From Akkermansiaceae bacterium (GTDB lineage Bacteria > Verrucomicrobiota > Verrucomicrobiia > Verrucomicrobiales > Akkermansiaceae), in contig CP059069.1 of NCBI GenBank assembly GCA_017798145.1, positions 124,001-188,000 on the forward strand: a DNA stretch of 64,000 nt, in the 5' to 3' direction. Shown in pieces: positions 50,455-58,700 of the stretch (the stretch's first letter is position 1; each line of letters opens with the position of its first letter). The translations under genes were made by a program, and so were the position numbers. Under the pieces are notes generated by a model that saw only the letters and a program-made list of their open reading frames with translations, was not told the DNA's origin and made no database searches.

Positions 50455-50793
50455 ATGATAGGTTCGCATGCCGACTGGAGATCGGATCTCGAGGCTTCCC
50501 GGGATCTCACGGATCAGGAAAAGCAAAACCACGTGTTTTTGGTGGCGTGGTATGAGCACTGGAGGCTGGGGCAGGGTTTGGAGCCGGTCAGGGCATCGGC
50601 GGTGAGATTCTGGAATGAGCAGGTGATCACCAAGCCGCGCAAGGATTGGCAGCTGGAGCGCTGGGCGGTGGCGATGCGCTGGCACAGGCGGTGGCTGGAG
50701 CTATGTGCTGAGAACGGGCGCGAGCCGCGCTCACTGGGAGAAAGGCTGCACCGTGCGGTGATGCTGGCGGGTGCGCGGCGCGGGCTTGTGAAT
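50455..50793 (+). pseudogene. intI: Truncated integron integrase (IntI), N-terminal part
   Basis: About 113 residues from MIGSHADWRSDLEAS through HVFLVAWYEHWRLGQGLEPV, AVRFWNEQVITKPRKDW and QLERWAVAMRWHRRWLEL to AVMLAGARRGL. This resembles the N-terminal/core-binding region of Verrucomicrobial IntI proteins, whose next residues would be a R-R-T-x-x-T-Y helix. The frame then meets TGGGGTCAGGACTTGCG, the end of a REP-transposase element, and the catalytic domain (R-H-x-x-R-Y) is absent. Orientation is divergent from the cassettes. Identification is by motif order and context. Confidence 0.65.
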
Positions 50794-51141
50794 GGGGTCA
50801 GGACTTGCGGATTCACATCCGGCTTGCGTCCTTTCCGGAACCGGCCTGCCACGGGACATGGCAAGACCACTGCGATTTCAGTATCCTGGAGCGATCCACC
50901 ACATCATGGCCCGCGGAGATGGCGGCAAGGTGATTTTCGAGGACGACGACGACCGCAGGAGCTTCATCCACCGGCTCGGACAGGTTTGCGGTAGCCATGG
51001 GGCGGCGTGTCCATGCGTGGGTGCCGATGGGCAACCACTTCCATCTCCTGCTGGAGCCCCCCGGGGAGAACCTTTTTTCCGGGATGAAGCGGCTGAAGGG
51101 CACTTTTTGCCGCAGGACTGGATGGAAAAGGTTGCGATTTG
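50794..51141 (+). pseudogene. Truncated REP-type (Y1) transposase
   Basis: The element edge TGGGGTCAGG at 50794 is followed by MARPLRFQYPGAIHHIMARG from 50858 and, after a frameshift near 50990, RVHAWVPMGNHFHLLLEPPG with the HUH motif and FSGMKRLKGTFCRRTG. The catalytic-tyrosine half is absent. It directly interrupts the integrase gene. It is a different subfamily from the intact copy at 13146. Confidence 0.8.
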
Positions 51142-51344
51142 ACGGAAATTTTTCGGTTTTCTAGTCCGCCCATCTACGCTTCGGTGACCATGCAACGCGA
51201 ACATGATCGATTCCCCACAAGCCAATCTCTTCATCCCGTGTCTTCTGTGGCAAAAAATCCCCACTACCCTGGCCTTGGCGATCTTAGCGAACTTGGCGGT
51301 GAAAAATTATTCCCAACAACCAACAACAAATAGCTTCTAACAAA
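51142..51344. other. Intergenic region before uxaE
   Basis: No gene seen. It contains GACGGAAATTTTTCGGTTTTC (51141) which recurs with four changes at 62925 before the amidohydrolase gene. The AT-rich end (AACAACCAACAACAAATAGC) just before the ATG is a probable leader. Confidence 0.4.
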
Positions 51345-52589
51345 ATGAAACCCTGCCCCAAATACACCTTCGGAGTCGGCGACCGCTTCGCCAACGGCGT
51401 GCACGCCCAGCTCAAGGCCTTCATCGCCGCCAAGGAACTCGGAATCGACATCACGCCGGTCTGGAACAAATCGAACCGCGAGCATGACATCATCGGCTCC
51501 CAACCGCAATCCACCCGCGACGCCGCCGACAAGGCCGTCGCCGACCTCGGATGGACGGGCGAGTACCTGTTGGATGCCGACCACATCAACCTCAAGACCG
51601 TCGACCGTTTCATCGCTCCCTGCGACTTCTTCACCCTCGACGTCGCGGATGACATAGGAGAGGCGGCGGATCCGGCGGATGTTTCAGCGTTCATAGCCCG
51701 CCACCCGGAACTCATCGGCACGGTTTCCATCGCGGGGATCGATAAGCCGTTCGAGATCACCCGCGCGGATGTGGAGAAAACCGCGAACCAGTTCCTCAAA
51801 GCCACCCAGAAAGCGAAAGCGATTTATGACCATATCGCCGCCGCGAAAGGCACGGATTTCGTGACGGAAGTATCCATGGATGAAACCGACAGCCCGCAAA
51901 CCCCGCCGGAGCTTCTCGTGATCCTCGCCGCCATCGCCGACCAAGGGATCCCGATCCAAACCATCGCGCCGAAGTTCACCGGCCGCTTTAACAAGGGCGT
52001 CGATTACGTCGGCGACACGGCGCAATTCGAGAAGGAATTCAACGACGACCTCGCCGTCATCGCCCACGCGGTCAAGGCCTACGGACTGCCGGAGACCCTC
52101 AAACTCTCCGTACATTCCGGCTCCGACAAATTTTCCATCTACCCAGCCATCAAGCGCGCCCTCGCCCGCACCGGCGCCGGACTCCATATCAAGACCGCCG
52201 GTACGAACTGGCTGGAGGAAGTCATCGGACTCGCCGAATCCGGCGGCACCGGCCTAGCGCTCGCCAAGGAAATCTACGCCCAGGCGCTCGCCAAAAAGGA
52301 AGCGCTCTGCCAGCCCTACGCGACCGTGATCGACATCGATTTCGCGAAACTGCCCTCGGCGGAAACCGTGAACGCATGGACGAGCGAACAATTCACCGGC
52401 GCCCTCCGCCACGACCAAAGCAACCCGCTCTACGATCCCAACGTCCGCCAGCTCCTCCACGTCGGCTTCAAGATCGCCGCGATGCTGGGCGACACCTACA
52501 TCCAGGCTCTCCACGACAACCGCGCCATCGTCTCCCGCTGCGTCACCGAGAACCTGCTCGACCGCCATATGAAGCCGCTTTTCCTGTAA
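51345..52589 (+). CDS. uxaE: Tagaturonate epimerase family protein
   Basis: A 414-residue enzyme matching UxaE-type proteins, which interconvert D-tagaturonate and D-fructuronate in hexuronate catabolism. Motifs include YTFGVGDRFANGVHAQLKAF at the start, YLLDADHINLKTVDRFI, FVTEVSMDETDSPQTPPELL, LKLSVHSGSDKFSIYPAIKR and HIKTAGTNWLEE. The repeated His/Asp/Glu positions are suited to a metal-dependent epimerase. The start is well supported. No uxaB/uxuA neighbours are present, so the rest of the pathway must lie elsewhere. Confidence 0.88.
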   Translation: MKPCPKYTFGVGDRFANGVHAQLKAFIAAKELGIDITPVWNKSNREHDIIGSQPQSTRDAADKAVADLGWTGEYLLDADHINLKTVDRFIAPCDFFTLDVADDIGEAADPADVSAFIARHPELIGTVSIAGIDKPFEITRADVEKTANQFLKATQKAKAIYDHIAAAKGTDFVTEVSMDETDSPQTPPELLVILAAIADQGIPIQTIAPKFTGRFNKGVDYVGDTAQFEKEFNDDLAVIAHAVKAYGLPETLKLSVHSGSDKFSIYPAIKRALARTGAGLHIKTAGTNWLEEVIGLAESGGTGLALAKEIYAQALAKKEALCQPYATVIDIDFAKLPSAETVNAWTSEQFTGALRHDQSNPLYDPNVRQLLHVGFKIAAMLGDTYIQALHDNRAIVSRCVTENLLDRHMKPLFL

Positions 52590-52764
52590 TGGGAAGAAGA
52601 GCCAACGCCAGGGATTTGTATCTTCAGCCATCGCAAAGCATAGCCCGAAGGGCTGCGCCAAAATCATCGCCTCCATGCGCTGAAATCGGACATTCTTCGC
52701 CACCCGGCGGACATGGGAGCAAATTCGATGGCATCGGTCTCCCACCCGATGGCAATTGGATTCC
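52590..52764. other. Intergenic region before the giant beta-strand protein
   Basis: No gene seen. Contains CCACCCGGCGG-like short stems near 52701 and CCCACCCGATGG near 52741. The promoter of the long gene should be here, but no clear boxes are visible. Confidence 0.4.
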
Positions 52765-55700
52765 ATGGGAAATTTTAAGCCTTTGGAAAACGGCATCGTG
52801 GGGGTCGCCACGATCCTTGGTCTCATTGCGTGCGGCGGCTCCGCGTCCGCACAGGACATCCGGGTCACCGGCTCCCTGAGCTCCTTCGCTGGGACGGTCA
52901 CGCAGGCCGACGTCACCCAACCGTTCTGGGGCACGAGCGATCTGACGGTCGGCTCCTCGGGTTCGGGGACGCTTTCGATCAGCGGCGCGGGGGAGGTCAC
53001 CCTTGGCGGGATTACAAGCATTAATGGCGGGTTTACCCAGAGCTTGATCGAGGTTATGGGCGGGAAACTTACAACCCAAGGCGAACTGCGCGTATCCGGC
53101 GGATCGCTTTCGATCAACAATGGCGGCACGGTCGTCAGCCAGGGGGTCGTTTTCCTTGGTGATAACGGCGCGGGATCGGCCACGGTCACCGGCGGAAGCT
53201 GGAGCCTTGGGACCGATCTGCGTGTGGGTTTCTTCGGTGCCGGCAGCCTGGAGATCGGCGGCACGGGATCGGTGATCAGCAACAACGTTTACATCGGGGG
53301 ACGCACTTCGAACGCCGACAGCGTGGCGCGGATCAACGCAGGGAGCTGGAACAACGTGACCAATATCCTCGTCGGCTCCGGATTGAATCAGAGCCGGGGC
53401 ACCTTGGAGGTGGGTGGGACAGCGAATGTCACCACGGGAGGTGTGATCGTCGGCCTCGATGCGAACACCACGGGCATTTTCCGCCTGAACGGCGGGATCC
53501 TGAGCACGAACCAGGTCTCCAAAGGTGCCGGTGCGGGCTCCGTTTCCTTCGATGGCGGCACGCTGCGCCTGCTTCAGAACCAGTCCGCCCTTTTCAGCGG
53601 CTTCGCTCCCGGTGAACTCACCCTGAATGCCGGTGGTGGGAAAATCGATACCAACGGTTTCGCGGTGGCGACGGATCGCGTTTTTTCCGGCGCGGGCGGG
53701 CTTACGAAATCCGGCACCGGCACCCTCACCCTGAGCGGTGCAAACTCTTACACCGGCACCACCTCCATCGAGGCGGGGACTCTCGCGCTCAACGGCGGCC
53801 AGGCCTTGGGCGACTCCAGCGCCGTGGTGATGACGGGCGGCACCCTGCTGCTCAACGCTTCGGAAACCATCGGCTCGCTTGCCGGCGCGACGGGTTCCGT
53901 GAGTCTTAACGGGCAAACGCTCACCACCGGTGCCAACAACGGAACGTCGACTTTCGGCGGTATCATTTCGGGCAGCGGCGGCCTCACCAAGGCCGGCACC
54001 GGCACCTTTGCTCTCACCGCCGCGAACACCTTTGCGGGAAATACCATGGTGCGCGGCGGAGTCCTCCGGGCGGAGGGTGCGGGCGCGTTCAACACCCCCG
54101 GCCACACCCTTTCCGTGGGGGTTGACAGCGGTGACAACGGAACCTTCGAGCTGGCGGGCGGGGCGAATACCTTCGGCTCGGTCGCCGTGGGCGTGAACAG
54201 CGGAGCCACCGGTGCGCTGCGGCTGCTTGGCGGCTCGCTTTCCACTTTCCAGATTTCCAAGGGCGCGGGCAGCGGCTCCCTGCTGTTCGACGGCGCTCTC
54301 CTGCGCGCCACGGCGAACAACGGCAATTTCTTGAGCGGCTTCGGGGCGGGAGATGTACAGATCGGCGCGGGCGGCGTCCGGATCGACGACCAGAGCTTCA
54401 GCGTCGGCGTGACAGCAGGGATCGGCGGCAGCGGCGGGCTGACGAAAGGAGGGAGCGGAACGCTGACTCTTTCCGGCAGCAATGCCTATACCGGCACCAC
54501 CACCGTGGAGGGCGGAGTCCTCGCGTTGGGCGGTGGCGCGGCCATCAGCGATTCCGGAGCCGTCCACCTCGCCGGGGGCACCCTCCGCCTCCTTTCCGGG
54601 GAAACCATCGGCTCACTCTCCGGCGCGGCTGGCACGCTGCTGGATCTCTCATCGGCGGGGCTGACGGTCGGCTCCAACAACGCCACCACGACTTTCTCCG
54701 GCAACATCAGCGGCGGCAACAGCTTCATCAAGGTGGGCGGCGGGACGATGACCCTTGATGGCGCCACAAACACCACGGCGAGCAACTTCATCCGCGAAGG
54801 CACCCTGCGCGTGACATCAGGCGGCTCCTTCTTCCAGCCGAGAACCACCTCACAACTGGTGAACATTTTTCTCAATATCGGATCCCTTACCGGTGATCCG
54901 GCGACATTCCTGATCGACGGAACCGGGACCTTCTCAGGCGGAGCCAATGTGCGGGTGGGGGACGCCCTCGGATACAACGGTCTCCTTGCCATCGACGGCG
55001 GGTCTTTCACGGCGGGCAACCTCTCGGTCGGCTACGAGGCTAACGGAAATCTCCGGGTTGCATCAGGCGCGGTGGTCAACGCCAATACCTTCCTACTGGG
55101 CGACAGGGCCAGCGGCAGCGGCTCCGCCACCATCAACGGAACCCTCAACATGACCGGCGGGTCGGGAATCATCGTGGGGCTGAACGGATCCGGCGCCCTC
55201 ACCATCGGCAACGGCGGGTTGGTGAATGCGCCTTCGGTAGGTCTCGGCGCGTTTTCCGGCTCGTCAGGCTCGGTTCTTCTTTCGGCAGGCGGTGTCCTTC
55301 AGACCGGACAGATCGGAGGAGCCGCCGGAACGGCCTTCACCTTCGACGGAGGAACGCTACGCATCACGGGCAACCAAAGCATCCTCTTCGGCAGCTTGGG
55401 CACATTGCCACCGGCCATCACCGGAAACGGAGGCATCATCGATACCCAGGCCTTCGCCGTGGCGACCAACGCGGGCTTCACCGGCGCGGGCGGCCTCATC
55501 AAGAGGGGCAGCGGCTCCCTGACCCTCAACGGGGTGGCTGGAAACACCGGCACCACCACGGTCGATGCCGGTTTGCTCATTTTGGGCGGCGGCGACGCCA
55601 TTCACGATACCGCCCCCATCATCGTGAAGGGTGGTGGTAGCGTCCGCCTCGAAGCCAGCGAAACGATAGGCTCCCTTGCCGGCCTCGAGGCTTCCGGTCT

Positions 55701-58700
55701 TGTTCTCAATGGTGGCAGCACCCTCACCACCGGTGGGAATCACAATACGACCGCTTATTTGGGCAGCATCACCGGCACCGGCTCATTGGTCAAAACCGGC
55801 ACCGGCACCCTGACCCTCGAAGGCGTTGTCTCGCACGGGGCGGGCACCACGGTGAGGGGCGGCGCGCTTAGCATCGCAGGAAACGGCTCCCTCACGCATG
55901 CTGCCCCCATCGTCGTTGGCTCGCAGAGTGGGGATATCGCCCTGTTCGTCGCGGGTGGTTCTGCCGAGGTCACCACCGATGCGTTCGTGCTCGGTGCGGT
56001 AGGCGGCTCTTCAGGAACGCTTGGGCTCAATGGGGGCCGCATCACTGTTGGCCAAGTCTTGGCAGGCGGCGGGGGAGCGGGTGTGAGCTTTAACGGCGGC
56101 ATTCTCCGTCTCGCGGGAAATCAGGGAAATCTTTTTTCAGGTTTCGGCTCCAGTGGGATCACCCTGGGCGCAGGTGGCGGCACACTGGATACCCAGGGAT
56201 TTGACGTCGCCCCCGCGGTGCCCCTTTCCGGCACAGGCGCGCTCACCAAGGCTGGCACGGGGCGGCTCACTCTCGTAGGCGCGAACACCTATTCCGGCGG
56301 CACCGTCATCCAAGCCGGCACCCTGCGGATCGGGACGGGCGCATCGATTTCGGGAAACGTAAGCAACAGTGGATCGCTCGTTTTCGAGCGCACGGATGCC
56401 CACATTTTCGGTGGGGACATCTCCGGTTCCGGCTCCCTTAGCAAGACCGGCACCGGCACCCTCACCCTCGGCGGAAACAGCAGCTACACCGGCGGCACTA
56501 CCATCCAACAGGGCACCGTGATCGCCGGCCATGCCAACGCCCTCGGCACCGGCACGGTCACCTTGCAAGGAGGGAGCCTGCGGGTGGAAACGGCCAATCT
56601 CGCCACCGGCGTCATCACCGTGGGCAACGGCTCCGCCACCGTCACCGGCAGCACCGCCGCCGCCCTCAGCAGCAACTTCATCGAGATCGGCAGCAACGGC
56701 ACCGGCACCCTCGACATCACGAACCGGGGAACCGTCCGCTCGACCACCTCCTTCGTTGCCGGGATCAACGGAACCGGGAACGGAGCCGTCACGCTTGACG
56801 GGCAGTTTTCCAACCTCCAGGTCGGCACATTCGCCGGGCTCGGCTTCACCCCGGGCACGAGCGGCAGCATCACCCTCAACAACGCCTCGAATGCCACGGT
56901 GGCGCAGTTTGCGCTCGTGGGCGGCGAAGGTTCCGGGACCCTGTCCGTGCACGGCGGATCCTTGTTCCGGACAGAACAGGATCTGAACATCGGCTTTGGG
57001 GCGGCAAGTGTCGGTGCGCTCAATGTCCAATCCGGGGGCCTTGTCACCACGCGGGGAAATGCCTACAGCGGCTTTGCGGGACAAGGCAGCGCCAGCCTGG
57101 AAAACGGCAGCCGCTGGGACATCACCGGTTTCGCGGAGGTCGCCCACGCGTCCACCGGCTCCCTTGCCATCGCCAGCGGGAGCGTCGTGAATGTGGGTTC
57201 ATCGCTGGCCATTGGCGTTGGCGCTGCGGCCAATGGTCAGGTCAGTGTGAGCGGTGTCAGCACTTCGCTCAATACCGGGAGCATCCTCGTCGGGCAGGCC
57301 GGGCAGGGCTCGCTCTCGATCACGGACCGATCCTTGGTTTCCGCGAGCGGACCCATCACCATCGGCGGCCTGGCAGGCGGCGCGGGAACGCTGAACATCA
57401 GCTCCGGCAGTATCCTTTCCGTAGGCGGGACGGACGGGCTTCGCGGCGGCGCGGGAACCCACAGCGTCAGCCTGTCCGCCAGCACCCTCCGGGTCATCGG
57501 CTCCTCCCTCACCTCCTCGCTGGACATGGCACTGGCACAGCAGGTCGTGTTCGATACCAATGGCTTCAACAACACGCTCAACGGCAGGCTCACCGGCAGC
57601 AGCTCCGTGCGGAAAATCGGCGCCGGCACCCTCACCCTCGGCGGGGACAACAGCTTCGACGGCGGCCTCACCGTGGCGGCGGGGAACCTCTCCCTGACCA
57701 GTGCCAACGCCGTCGGCACCGGCACCCTGACGCTCCTCGCCGGAAGCACGAACCTCGGCGGCGCGACCCCGAACATTTCCAAAATCATCTTCAACGGCGG
57801 CATCCTCAGCGGCGGCTCCACCTCCAACGTCGGCGCCTTCGAAGCCCGCACCGGATCGCTCACCTACGATCTCACCGGAGCCGCCGCCCTCACGAAAACA
57901 GGCACCGGCACCTTCGCCCTCAGCGGAAACAGCAGCTTCACCGGTGGGGTCAACCTCCAGAACGGCACACTCAGCATCGACTCCGGCACCGCCCTAGGAG
58001 CCAGCAGCGGAGTGCTCAGCCTCGAGGGAGGCGTCCTCAGGACGACCGGCTCCTCCACCACCCAGCAGTCCGTCCTTGTTTCGGTTCCGGAAAGCATCGT
58101 CGAAACCCAGGCGAACCTCACCTTCAACGGCCCGGTCTCCGGCAGCGGATCCTTCCGGAAAACCGGCTCCGCCAACCTCACCCTGGGCGGCGAAAACACC
58201 TTTGCCGGAGGCCTTGTCCTCGCGGCCGGAAGTCTTGCGATCACCCACGCCAACGCCATGGGTCCGGGCACCCTGACCTTGCTGGCCGGCAGCGCCGATC
58301 TCGGCGGCGTGACCCCGAACATTTCCAAAATCATCTTCGACGGCGGCATCCTCAGCGGCGGCTCCACCTCCAACGTCGGAGCCTTCGAAGCCCGCAGCGG
58401 ATCGCTCACCTACGATCTCTCGGGAGCCGCCGCCCTTACGAAAACCGGCAGCGGCACCTTCAGCCTTGGCGGAAACAGCAGCTTCACCGGCGGGGTCTTT
58501 CTCCAGGGCGGTGTCCTCAGCATCGATTCCGGCAGCGCCCTCGGGGCGAGCGGCGGGTTGGTCAATTTCGAGGGAGGCAGCCTGAGGACGACCGCAGCCT
58601 CCACCTCGCTGCAGGACTTTTTCATTCCGGTCACGGGCGGCATGATCGACACCCAGGCGGATCTCACCCTCGCGGGCACGCTGACCGGCAGCGGGCTTTT

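Larger units (their letters stand above)
35520..50793 (-). mobile_element. Chromosomal integron: decayed integrase plus attC cassette array
   Basis: A set of short, mostly unrelated minus-strand genes is separated by eleven copies of two related inverted-repeat elements. Each element has a GACGTT-type right core (R') and a ...AACAAGGCG-type left core (R''). The truncated integrase gene at 50455-50793 is divergent, as in all integrons. The R'' box of each attC is complementary to the first bases of its own cassette, exactly for cassettes 1-6, 9 and 10 and with one mismatch for cassette 8. Two insertion sequences and an IS fragment interrupt the array. About 12 cassettes in 15 kb; none is an antibiotic-resistance gene. 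Confidence 0.85.

Noticed and set aside
35520..50793. Prophage as explanation of the array
   Set aside because: No structural, lysis or packaging genes; only one cassette has a phage-like switch.
52624..54567. 647-codon minus-strand frame inside the giant beta-strand gene
   Set aside because: GC-rich repetitive coding DNA leaves long antisense frames; the translation is low-complexity with no family signal. The same holds for minus-strand frames up to 59810.
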